Source of the DNA: Ulvibacterium marinum
GTDB lineage: Bacteria > Bacteroidota > Bacteroidia > Flavobacteriales > Flavobacteriaceae
NCBI RefSeq assembly: GCF_003626755.1
Contig: NZ_RBCJ01000001.1
Span: forward strand, 372,001 to 436,000
DNA length: 64,000 nucleotides
Direction: 5' to 3'
This document shows positions 26,152 through 34,230 of this stretch, piece by piece. The translations under genes and the position numbers were made by a program. The number at the start of each line of letters is the position of its first letter. Positions within the stretch are counted from its first letter, which is position 1. Below the pieces are notes generated by a model. That model ran no database searches and was not told the DNA's origin. It saw nothing but the letters and a program-made list of their open reading frames with translations.

Positions 26152-27852
26152 ATGAATCAAGAAGAAGTGTATGATGCCATAGTGGTAGGTACCGGCATTA
26201 GTGGAGGCTGGGCAGCCAAGGAACTCTGCGAGAATGGTTTAAAGACCTTAGTGTTGGAACGCGGAAGAATGGTGGAACACATTAAGGACTATCCCACAAT
26301 GAACATGGACGCATGGGACTTTCCTTATAAAAATGAACTTTCCGCAGAGGATAGGAAAAAATATCACAAACAACTCCGGGTCAATTGGGCCCCAAAGGAC
26401 GATGTAAAACACTTCTTTGTAAACGATTTGGAGCATCCATATATAGAGACCAAACGCTTTGACTGGATCAGAGGTTATCACGTGGGCGGCCGATCCCTAA
26501 CATGGGGGCGCCAAAGCTATCGCTGGAGCGATATTGATTTTGAGGCCAATAAAAAAGATGGACACGGCGTGGATTGGCCGGTACGCTATCAGGACATTGC
26601 CCCATGGTACGATAAGGTCGAAGAATACATAGGTGTAAGTGGGGAAAACTTGGGATTGAAACAATTACCGGATGGTAAGTTTCAACCACCCATGGATTTA
26701 ATATGCGGTGAGTACGATCTAAAAAAAACAATGGCCGAAAAATATGATGATGGCCGTTTATTGACTATCGGTCGAGTGGCCCACATTACGGATAAGCAGG
26801 CCCAGGTTGAAGGACGGAATCCCTGCCAATATAGGAACAGATGCTGGCGCGGTTGTCCTTTCGGCGGATATTTTAGCAGCAACTCCTCGACACTTCCAGC
26901 AGCTGAGCGGACAGGAAATATGACGCTAAGGCCTAATTCTATTGTTCATGAAGTAGTTTACGACGAGACTTCCAAAAAAGCCACTGGAGTTCGAGTTATC
27001 GACACCGAAACCCACGAAAAATTAGAGTTCAAGGCGAAGGTTATTTTTCTCTGTGCTTCTGCAATGGCCTCGGTGGGGATTTTGCTAAAATCCACGTCCG
27101 ATCGCTTTCCCAATGGAATGGGTAACGATTCCGGGATGTTGGGCAAGAATATTATGGATCATCATTATAAGTTGGGTGCCACGGCAAAAATAGATGGCTA
27201 TTTGGATAAATATTATAAAGGCAGACGGCCCAATGGATTTTATATTCCGCGTTGGGTGAACATGGATGAAAAGACGAAGCGTGATTACTTAAGAGGTTTC
27301 GGATATCAGGGTAGTGCCAGTAGGGAGGATTGGTCGGCTTCCATTAAGGAGATGAGCTATGGAAAAAATTTGAAGGATTCCGTACTAAAACCCGGGAATT
27401 GGCAAATTGGAGTGACCGGTTTTGGGGAATTTCTTCCCTATGACGATAACAAAGTGACCCTAAGTACAACGGAAAAGGATCAATGGGGATTACCTCAGCT
27501 TGATTTTGATGTGGAATTCAAGGAAAATGAATACAAAATGCGGGAGGACATTATACGAGAAGTCATGGATATGTTTGCCAAAGCAGGTTTTAAGGATGTT
27601 CAACCCTATGACGAATCCACCGGCCCAGGTTTAGGTATCCATGAAATGGGTGGTGCCCGAATGGGGCATAATCCCAATACCTCTGTTACCAACAAAAACA
27701 ATCAAGTCCATAAGGTTCCCAATGTTTATATGACCGATGGGGCGTTCATGAGCTCCTCGAGCTGTGTAAATCCTTCCTTAACTTACATGGCCTTTACTGT
27801 GAGAGCCGCCAATCATGCGGCAAAACAATTGAAGGCCGGAAAGTTTTCATAA
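26152..27852 (+). CDS. GMC-family FAD dehydrogenase, paralogue 1
   Basis: A 566-residue GMC oxidoreductase like the large subunit of gluconate 2-dehydrogenase, FAD-glucose dehydrogenase and glucoside 3-dehydrogenase. FAD-binding GTGISG at residues 13-18; the C-terminal active-site region has HEMGGARMGHNPNTS and SSSCVNPSLTYMAFT, supplying the expected His and Asn. Cys225, Cys231 and Cys235 (PCQYRNRCWRGCPFGG) match the position of the iron-sulfur-ligating cysteines of membrane-bound FAD glucose dehydrogenase. There is no signal peptide, as in enzymes exported together with a Tat-signal small subunit. It is 9 bp upstream of a second GMC gene and shares a 53-bp identical block with it. Confidence 0.92.
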   Translation: MNQEEVYDAIVVGTGISGGWAAKELCENGLKTLVLERGRMVEHIKDYPTMNMDAWDFPYKNELSAEDRKKYHKQLRVNWAPKDDVKHFFVNDLEHPYIETKRFDWIRGYHVGGRSLTWGRQSYRWSDIDFEANKKDGHGVDWPVRYQDIAPWYDKVEEYIGVSGENLGLKQLPDGKFQPPMDLICGEYDLKKTMAEKYDDGRLLTIGRVAHITDKQAQVEGRNPCQYRNRCWRGCPFGGYFSSNSSTLPAAERTGNMTLRPNSIVHEVVYDETSKKATGVRVIDTETHEKLEFKAKVIFLCASAMASVGILLKSTSDRFPNGMGNDSGMLGKNIMDHHYKLGATAKIDGYLDKYYKGRRPNGFYIPRWVNMDEKTKRDYLRGFGYQGSASREDWSASIKEMSYGKNLKDSVLKPGNWQIGVTGFGEFLPYDDNKVTLSTTEKDQWGLPQLDFDVEFKENEYKMREDIIREVMDMFAKAGFKDVQPYDESTGPGLGIHEMGGARMGHNPNTSVTNKNNQVHKVPNVYMTDGAFMSSSSCVNPSLTYMAFTVRAANHAAKQLKAGKFS

Positions 27853-27861
27853 ATTTAGTAC

Positions 27862-29571
27862 ATGCCGGCAAACCCAAATACAACATATGACGCCATTGTA
27901 GTAGGAACGGGAATAAGTGGTGGATGGGCCGCCAAAGAACTCTGTGAGAATGGTTTAAAGACCTTGGTACTGGAGCGCGGGAGAATGGTAAAACATGTAA
28001 CCGACTATCCCACGATGAACGATGATCCATGGGATTATGAATTCAGGGGCGAACTAACGCGAGAGGAAAAGAAAGCCTTTTCATTATTACCAATGGGCGG
28101 TGTAAATAGACAGCGGGAGGCCATGCATTTTTTTGTCAATGCCTTGGACCACCCCTATGAAGAGACCAAACGTTTTGATTGGATTCGAGGCTATCAAGTA
28201 GGGGGGCGTTCACTTACCTGGGGACGGCAAAGTTACCGCTGGTGCGATATTGATTTTGCGGCCAATAAAAAGGATGGTCATGGTGTGGATTGGCCGGTAC
28301 GCTATGGAGACATTGCTCCATGGTACGATACCGTAGAAGAATACATAGGTGTAAGTGGGGAAAACTTGGGATTGAAACAATTACCGGACGGCAAATTTCA
28401 TCCTCCCATGCAGCTTAACTGCGTAGAGAAGGAGCTACAGGCCAATATGTCCCAGAATTTTGACGATGGCCGTTTATTGACTATCGGCCGTGTAGCGCAT
28501 ATCACAAAAAACACAACCGACTTTGCCAATAGAGGACCTTGTCAATATCGAAACAGATGCAAACGAGGTTGTCCCTTTGGTGGGTATTTTAGTAGCAACT
28601 CTTCTACACTTCCTGCAGCGGAACGGACAGGGAATATGACACTTCGTCCTAATTCTATAGTCCATGAAATCATTTATGATGAAACGGTAAATAAAGCCAT
28701 TGGAGTTCGTGTCATTGATACGGAAACCCGTGAAAAATTAGAGTTTAGGGCAAAAGTTATTTTTCTATGTGCTTCGGCCATGTCCTCGGTGGGTATTCTA
28801 TTAAAATCCAAATCTGATCGTTTTCCGAATGGAATGGGAAACGATTCCGGAAAGCTGGGAACCAATATTATGGACCATCATTTTAAGGTGGGCGCCAGTG
28901 CCACGGTCAATGGCCATATGGACAAATACTACAAAGGACGAAGGCCTAATGGCTTTTATATTCCTAGATTCACAAACCTTGGCGGGAACACGGAGCGTAA
29001 AAACTATCTACGTGGATTTGGCTACCAAGGAGGGGCAAGTAGAAACAATTGGTCCAACCTAATTGCCGAGACGGTCTATGGGGGTGGGTTGAAGGAAGCC
29101 ATTCTTAAACCGGGACAATGGCAAATTGGGATGACCGCCTTTGGTGAGTTTTTGCCCTATGACGACAATAAGGTAACGCTAAGTTCCGTTAAAAAAGACC
29201 AGTGGGGACTACCTTTATTGGATTTTGATGTAGAATTAAAAACTAATGAGTTGGAGATGCGGAAGGATATGATGAACGAGGCCATTGCCATTTTTGAAAA
29301 AGCCGGATTTGTGGATGTAAAGGGGTATGATACAACTTCGGGGCCGGGATCGGCCATTCATGAAATGGGAGGCGCAAGAATGGGACATGACCCAAAAACA
29401 TCAGTAGTGAACAAGAATAATCAGATACATGCCGTTAAAAATGTATATGTTACCGATGGAGCGTTTATGACTTCTTCCAGTTGTGTAAACCCTTCCTTAA
29501 CCTATATGGCGTTTACGGCAAGGGCGGCCAATCATGCTGCCCAACAACTGAAAAAGAAAACTATTTTCTAG
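27862..29571 (+). CDS. GMC-family FAD dehydrogenase, paralogue 2
   Basis: A 569-residue tandem paralogue of the preceding gene, very similar over the FAD domain and C-terminus. GTGISG is at about residues 14-19, the Cys motif at 227, 233 and 237 (PCQYRNRCKRGCPFGG) and the HEMGGARMGHDPKTS and SSSCVNPSLTYMAFT blocks are intact, so it should be active. Differences cluster around residues 60-80 (LTREEKKAFSLLPMGGVNRQREAMHFF replaces a shorter stretch), which may change substrate specificity. No signal peptide and no subunit 3 gene follows; the next gene is an ASCH protein. Start ATG is 9 bp after the previous stop. Confidence 0.92.
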   Translation: MPANPNTTYDAIVVGTGISGGWAAKELCENGLKTLVLERGRMVKHVTDYPTMNDDPWDYEFRGELTREEKKAFSLLPMGGVNRQREAMHFFVNALDHPYEETKRFDWIRGYQVGGRSLTWGRQSYRWCDIDFAANKKDGHGVDWPVRYGDIAPWYDTVEEYIGVSGENLGLKQLPDGKFHPPMQLNCVEKELQANMSQNFDDGRLLTIGRVAHITKNTTDFANRGPCQYRNRCKRGCPFGGYFSSNSSTLPAAERTGNMTLRPNSIVHEIIYDETVNKAIGVRVIDTETREKLEFRAKVIFLCASAMSSVGILLKSKSDRFPNGMGNDSGKLGTNIMDHHFKVGASATVNGHMDKYYKGRRPNGFYIPRFTNLGGNTERKNYLRGFGYQGGASRNNWSNLIAETVYGGGLKEAILKPGQWQIGMTAFGEFLPYDDNKVTLSSVKKDQWGLPLLDFDVELKTNELEMRKDMMNEAIAIFEKAGFVDVKGYDTTSGPGSAIHEMGGARMGHDPKTSVVNKNNQIHAVKNVYVTDGAFMTSSSCVNPSLTYMAFTARAANHAAQQLKKKTIF

Positions 29572-29614
29572 ATAGAAATTATGAGCGTATTTTGCTTTAC
29601 CAAAACAGCTACTA

Positions 29615-30079
29615 ATGGATAACGCTTCAGCCAGAAATATGTGGGGCGATTTTTTGGACGCCCATCTGGAATTTGCTTTTGTAGATGCCCCTAATGTTAT
29701 TCATTTTTGCGATAACGAGACGGATGCCAATGAATGTGCAGAATTGGTAAAAAAGGGAACTAAAAAAGCTACTTCCGATTCTTTATTGGGACTTCAATAC
29801 CGAAAGGAAACCTTGCCTAAAATCGGGGATTTTATTGTAGTAACCGATTGGGAGGGCAAAGCGCAATGTATTGTGAGGCTCACCAAGGTCTCGTTCAAAC
29901 CCTATTTCAGTATTAATCAGGAATATGCCAAACTGGAAGGAGAAGGTGATAAATCCCTAGAGTATTGGAAACGCGTACATTGGGATTATTACACCCGGGA
30001 GTTGGAACCTTTTGGGCGTGTCCCAAGGGACAGTATGATTATTGTATGCCAAGAATTTGAGAAGGTGTTTGAACGATAG
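29615..30079 (+). CDS. ASCH-domain protein
   Basis: A 154-residue cytoplasmic protein of the ASCH superfamily (PUA-like fold, RNA-binding or amidohydrolase members). Landmarks: KKGTKKATSDSLLGL (the [GxKxxT] motif), PKIGDFIVVTDWEGKAQCIVRLTKV, EGEGDKSLEYWKRVHWDYYTREL. The family includes E. coli YqfB, an N4-acetylcytidine amidohydrolase, but the function here is unassigned. It follows GMC 2 by 43 bp in the same direction and is closed by the terminator at 30109-30151. Its link to the sugar genes may be positional only. Confidence 0.85.
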   Translation: MDNASARNMWGDFLDAHLEFAFVDAPNVIHFCDNETDANECAELVKKGTKKATSDSLLGLQYRKETLPKIGDFIVVTDWEGKAQCIVRLTKVSFKPYFSINQEYAKLEGEGDKSLEYWKRVHWDYYTRELEPFGRVPRDSMIIVCQEFEKVFER

Positions 30080-30108
30080 CCTTAAGTCTTCGGTATTAGG
30101 CATCTTTT

Positions 30109-30151
30109 ATTATAAGGCCCTAAAAGTTAAAAACTTTTAGGGCCTTATAAT
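30109..30151. terminator. Strong bidirectional terminator
   Basis: A perfect 20-bp stem (30109-30128 with 30132-30151) with an AAA loop ends both convergent units, the GMC-ASCH operon on plus and the Gfo/Idh operon on minus. GC content sits in the middle of the stem and its A/T-rich ends give T-rich tails either way. Confidence 0.92.
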
Positions 30152-30183
30152 TTAAATATTCCTTTGGATGTGTTTTATAAAGG

Positions 30184-31323
30184 TTAGCTTTCCATCTCCA
30201 CCCAAACATTACCTCCCTTATGGGATTCCACCGTGGCTTCGATGAAATTCATGCCGCGAACACCATCCAACATGGTAGGGAATTCTCCATCATTGTATTG
30301 CTCTCCCCGTATGGCCCTGGCAGCCCCCAAATAGATGTTTGCCATAGAATCGAAGATTCCTTCGGGATGCCCTGGTGGTAGTTTTGTGCCGTTCAGCGAC
30401 AATTCGGAGTTATAGGCGTGTCCGGGCTTGTATACTTGGGTAGGTTCAGTATCGCTTTGCTTGTACAGAAAATTAGGTTTTTCCTGCTCCCAACGAAACG
30501 AGGCTTTTTCCCCATAGATTGCGATAGCCAGTCCGTTTTCCTCTCCCGTGGCCACTTGGCTTCCCCGGATAACTCCTTTAACGTGATCGCCCATTCGGAC
30601 AAGAACAGTGCCATCCACATCCATTTTATTGTCCTCATATAAATAGTTGAAATCACACAATAGGGATTTTACCTGAAGTCCTGTGGTATATTCCACTAAA
30701 TTAAAGGCATGTACCCCAATATCCCCCATACAGGAGCTGATACCGGCCTTCTCCGGATCTAATCGCCATACGGATGAGCGCTTCTCCTTATCATGGATAA
30801 TGGTATTGATCCAACCTTGGTAGTAACGAGCATCCACCTTATGGATTTTTCCCAAAGCCCCGGATTTTATCATTTCACGCATTTGACGCACCATTGGATA
30901 GCCCGTATAGGTATGGGTCAGGGCGAATATTGTACCTGCCTTTTTGTGTGCTTCTTGTAATATTTTTGCCTCCTCCAAAGTAGTGGTCATTGGCTTTTCG
31001 CAGATAACGTGAAACCCATTATCCAGCAATTTCTTGGCCATGGGAAAATGAAGAAAATTAGGGGTCTGTACGGAACAGACCTGAATCCGCTCTTCTTTGG
31101 GCAATTTCATTTCTCCTTCAATAAAGGCATCAAAATCTTTATAAATGCGATCGGTAGGAACATCTATTTCTTTGGCAAAGCCTATATTTTCCTCATAAAC
31201 CGGATTGAAAACCGCTCCTACTATTTCATAGTTATCATTGATATGGGAAGCAACCCGGTGCAAAACTCCTATGAGAGAATCGCCGCCCCCTCCTAAAATT
31301 CCTAATCTAATCTTCTTTGGCAT
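30184..31323 (-). CDS. Gfo/Idh/MocA-family oxidoreductase (cytoplasmic)
   Basis: A 379-residue NAD(P)-dependent sugar or inositol dehydrogenase family protein. The Rossmann motif is LGILGGGGDSLIG near the N-terminus and the family's CEKPMTTTLEEA (catalytic Lys) about residue 115; the C-terminal alpha/beta domain follows with a DIGVHAFNLVEYTTG motif supplying Asp and His. No signal peptide, so it should act in the cytoplasm. It is the last gene of a four-gene minus operon (isomerase, DinB, MFS transporter, this enzyme), 57 bp after the transporter. A role in reducing an imported keto sugar is an inference from that context. Confidence 0.9.
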   Translation of the reverse strand: MPKKIRLGILGGGGDSLIGVLHRVASHINDNYEIVGAVFNPVYEENIGFAKEIDVPTDRIYKDFDAFIEGEMKLPKEERIQVCSVQTPNFLHFPMAKKLLDNGFHVICEKPMTTTLEEAKILQEAHKKAGTIFALTHTYTGYPMVRQMREMIKSGALGKIHKVDARYYQGWINTIIHDKEKRSSVWRLDPEKAGISSCMGDIGVHAFNLVEYTTGLQVKSLLCDFNYLYEDNKMDVDGTVLVRMGDHVKGVIRGSQVATGEENGLAIAIYGEKASFRWEQEKPNFLYKQSDTEPTQVYKPGHAYNSELSLNGTKLPPGHPEGIFDSMANIYLGAARAIRGEQYNDGEFPTMLDGVRGMNFIEATVESHKGGNVWVEMES

Positions 31324-31380
31324 AATGGTATACTTTAAAAATAGGTGTTGATTTTTATGTGATTAATATATAGAAAATAT

Positions 31381-32607
31381 CTAAGTTTTATAGGTGATTT
31401 TTTCATTCTTGAAGAAAATGAAAAATAGAAAAAATACCAAAAGGGCAAAAGCCGCCGGATACAACCAAATGATTTCCCAGGCATGCGCGCCCTCCATGGA
31501 GATGTAGGTATCTGTGATTTTACCTGCAATCCAAAAGCCAATGAGCATGCCAAGGCCGTAGGTGGCCAAGGTAATCAATCCCTGGGCGGCACTTTTAATA
31601 TGGGTTCCGGCCTTGCTATCGGTATAAATCTGTCCGGAAACAAAGAAAAAATCGTAACAGATACCGTGTAGGGCAATCCCCAACAATAACAAAAATGCCA
31701 GCTCACCTGGATTACCATAGGCGAATAGCACATAACGCACGGCCCAGGCCAACATGGCCACCAACATGGTTTTTTTAAATCCGTACTTTTTGAAAAAGAA
31801 AGGGAGTAATAGCATAAAAAGAATTTCCGAAATCTGACCGATGGTCATCTTTCCAGCTGGGTTGGTCACACCAATCTCTCCCAAAAACTGTCCGGCATGC
31901 TGATAATAGAAAGCCAATGGAATACAGATAAGGACAGATGCCATGAAGAAAATCAAAAAATTGCGGTCTTTTAAAAGTCCTAATGCCTCTAGCCCCAGAA
32001 TATCCGAAATACTTACTTTCTTTTTTTTATCCATTCGCGGAGGTGTTTTCGGAAGGGTGAAGCAAAAAACCCCAAGTAACGCCGATGAAATTGCGGCCAT
32101 TAAAAAAGTGTTCCGTAAGATGCCTTCGGATATGCCTTCCTGTGAGTCCCAATTCAAATAACTAATAAGAAGTCCGGCCGCGATCCATCCAATGGTTCCA
32201 AAAACACGAACCTGGGCAAATTCCTTCGCAGGATTATTCATTTGGTTAAAAGATACAGAGTTCACCAAGGCCAAGCTGGACATATATAAAATCATATAGG
32301 CCAAAAGGTATGGAAAGAACAAGGTAAAGTCCGTGGTTTGGTATAAGAGGTACATCAATACGGCCCCTAAAAGATGTAAAACGCCCAAAATACGTTCTGC
32401 ATTAAAAAACCGGTCGGCGATAAGCCCGATGATGAACGGGGCCAAAATGGCACCCCAGGACTGGGTTGAATACGCCATTGCTATTTCGGCACCATCCGAG
32501 CCTAAAGTGTTAGGAAGATAAATCCCCATGGTCACGTACCAACTACCCCAGACAAAAAATTCCAAAAACATCATTAGGGATAGTTGCAAACGAACTCCTA
32601 CTTTCAT
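31381..32607 (-). CDS. MFS transporter, nucleoside:H+ symporter (NHS) family
   Basis: Inner-membrane transporter of 408 residues with twelve predicted helices and the NHS-family N-terminus (LQLSLMMFLEFFVWGSWYVTMGIYLPNTLG). GLIADRFFNAERILG is the loop 2-3 motif; FAQVRVFGTIGWIAAGL and the C-terminal half GICYDFFFVSGQIYTDSKAG are further landmarks. E. coli members NupG and XapB carry nucleosides, but the Bacteroidota branch of the family is often found inside sugar clusters and its substrate is open. It is 17 bp after DinB and 57 bp before the Gfo/Idh gene, so the imported compound is likely an intermediate of this pathway. Confidence 0.88.
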   Translation of the reverse strand: MKVGVRLQLSLMMFLEFFVWGSWYVTMGIYLPNTLGSDGAEIAMAYSTQSWGAILAPFIIGLIADRFFNAERILGVLHLLGAVLMYLLYQTTDFTLFFPYLLAYMILYMSSLALVNSVSFNQMNNPAKEFAQVRVFGTIGWIAAGLLISYLNWDSQEGISEGILRNTFLMAAISSALLGVFCFTLPKTPPRMDKKKKVSISDILGLEALGLLKDRNFLIFFMASVLICIPLAFYYQHAGQFLGEIGVTNPAGKMTIGQISEILFMLLLPFFFKKYGFKKTMLVAMLAWAVRYVLFAYGNPGELAFLLLLGIALHGICYDFFFVSGQIYTDSKAGTHIKSAAQGLITLATYGLGMLIGFWIAGKITDTYISMEGAHAWEIIWLYPAAFALLVFFLFFIFFKNEKITYKT

Positions 32608-32624
32608 AAAGCCTATATTTTCCG

Positions 32625-33068
32625 TTATCGTTTGTAATGAATATAATCCATAGGTAACGGCTCCAAATTGTTGTCCCTAAAATCCATGGTTATCTGACCC
32701 CGATGGTGAGAGGAATGATTAATAATATGAAACAGAATATCCTTTAGGGTATTGGCAAACAGACGCCCCTCCGTATTCTCATAATCGATCCGTTTTTCAA
32801 AATCCTCCGAATTGGTGGTAATCTCGAAAGAGCTCCTTTGATTCTCGTAATGTATATCACCCCAATCCTTAATGTCATGCGGTTGCCAGACCTTATATTC
32901 GGGAGGTTTTCCTAGAATTCTGGCATTCCAAATATGATGGGCATTGAGGATATGACTAAAGAGCGTAATACTTTTTTCAGGAACGGTATCCATGGCACTA
33001 CATCGCTCAATAAGTTTTTTGTTGCAATAGAAATTGTAATCAAAAAGCTGGTTAAAAAACACTTTCAT
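32625..33068 (-). CDS. DinB-family protein
   Basis: A 147-residue four-helix-bundle metalloprotein. The three metal-binding histidines are seen in LFSHILNAHHIWNARI and HIINHSSHHRGQITMDFR, in the order and spacing of DinB/YfiT. The ATG at 33068 is preferred over an earlier TTG-type start because it follows the upstream stop by 19 bp and gives the canonical MKVFFNQLFDYNF opening. DinB-like proteins include thiol transferases and damage-inducible proteins, without a general function. Second gene of the isomerase-DinB-MFS-Gfo operon. Confidence 0.87.
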   Translation of the reverse strand: MKVFFNQLFDYNFYCNKKLIERCSAMDTVPEKSITLFSHILNAHHIWNARILGKPPEYKVWQPHDIKDWGDIHYENQRSSFEITTNSEDFEKRIDYENTEGRLFANTLKDILFHIINHSSHHRGQITMDFRDNNLEPLPMDYIHYKR

Positions 33069-33087
33069 AAACTGTATCGCTTTGGTA

Positions 33088-34089
33088 TCAGCCCAACTTC
33101 TTGGCAGCATTGAGCATCAATTCCTTAGTGGCCAAAATACCTTCTTTCTCACTGAGTTCACTTCCTTCATACTCCACACCAATATGACCTGTGTAACCGG
33201 CATCCTTTACAATTTGAAGCATTTTTGTATAATCAATTTGGGTCTCATTTCCATTGGCATCAAATTCGTGGGATTTGGCGCTCACCGCCTTGGCGTGCTG
33301 CATCAATTCGGTTACCCCTTGATAAATATCATACATTTCGGCACAGCCTTTTGTATAATCGTCCGGATCGTTCCTTCGGATACAAAAATTACCAAAATCC
33401 GGTAGCGTACCGCAATTATCCATGTTTACGGTTTCCATAACATCTGCCACCATGGCACCGTTGGAAGAAAGTCCACCATGGTTCTCTACAATTACATTTA
33501 TATTTTTAGCCTTGGCATATGTAGATAATTGGGTAAGGGAATCTACGGAGGCTTCCTTCCAAATTTTTGGGTCGTCCGTTCCATACAGGTTTACTCGTAT
33601 GGCGTGGCATCCCATAGCGGCCGCGGCATCGACCCATTTGTAGTGGTTTTCCACGGTCTGCTTACGCTCGTTCACATCCGGTACGGCCATTCCACCTTCT
33701 CCATCAACCATTATCAGTACATTTTCAACACCATGTTTTTTTGCTTCCGCATTGCATTTTTCCACAAATGCAACCATAGCCTCATCGGAGTAATTGGCCG
33801 CTTCCAATTCTTTATTATAGAGCTGATTTACATATTCAATCCCCGTAAAACCCCATTTCTTGGCCTTTTCGGCAAAGGTATACGGATCCACCCCGTCTTC
33901 CCGTATCATTTTATGGATGGACCATTGGGCCAAGGATAGTTTAAAGAAAGGGGCGGTTTCTTCCATTGTTGTATTTTCTTCTGTTTCTTCGGAATCTTTT
34001 TTCTTTTCTTCCTTACAGGCATGAAGTCCTAAGAGGGATAGTGCTAGGCCCGCTCGGGAGCCATTTTGTATAAAATGTCTTCTTCTCAT
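33088..34089 (-). CDS. Exported sugar phosphate isomerase/epimerase-like lipoprotein (Tat)
   Basis: A 333-residue TIM-barrel protein of the xylose-isomerase-like family, exported: twin-arginine signal MRRRHFIQNGSRAGLALSLLGLHAC with a lipoprotein cysteine at 25. The acidic linker (KEEKKKDSEETEENTTMEE) is followed by the barrel. Probable metal ligands are Glu in INVIVENHGGLSSN, Asp in TLPDFGNFC, His in VSAKSHEFD and Glu in IGVEYEGSELSEKEG. A periplasmic location with a Tat signal is unusual for an enzyme named after phosphosugars and indicates a free keto or aldose sugar as substrate. First gene of its operon, divergent from the GMC 3 operon. Confidence 0.85.
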   Translation of the reverse strand: MRRRHFIQNGSRAGLALSLLGLHACKEEKKKDSEETEENTTMEETAPFFKLSLAQWSIHKMIREDGVDPYTFAEKAKKWGFTGIEYVNQLYNKELEAANYSDEAMVAFVEKCNAEAKKHGVENVLIMVDGEGGMAVPDVNERKQTVENHYKWVDAAAAMGCHAIRVNLYGTDDPKIWKEASVDSLTQLSTYAKAKNINVIVENHGGLSSNGAMVADVMETVNMDNCGTLPDFGNFCIRRNDPDDYTKGCAEMYDIYQGVTELMQHAKAVSAKSHEFDANGNETQIDYTKMLQIVKDAGYTGHIGVEYEGSELSEKEGILATKELMLNAAKKLG

Positions 34090-34126
34090 GGTACAGGGTT
34101 AGTTGTTCGCTAATGAATCGCTGCTG

Positions 34127-34187
34127 ATTTTCTACATCGATATAGTAGACCATACTGCAAGGAGTATAGCGTTTAAATGTAGAAAAT
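34127..34187. promoter_or_regulatory. 11-bp inverted repeat in the isomerase/GMC 3 divergent gap
   Basis: ATTTTCTACAT at 34127-34137 and ATGTAGAAAAT at 34177-34187 are perfectly inverted with a 39-bp centre, within the 141-bp gap between divergent genes. A smaller inverted pair ATACT/AGTAT lies inside near 34152-34167. A TACATTTA box (-7-like) follows near 34202 upstream of the GMC start. Operator role is inferred from position. Confidence 0.4.
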
Positions 34188-34230
34188 TAATTTTATATTT
34201 AATACATTTAGGGCATAAACAATCAGGTAC

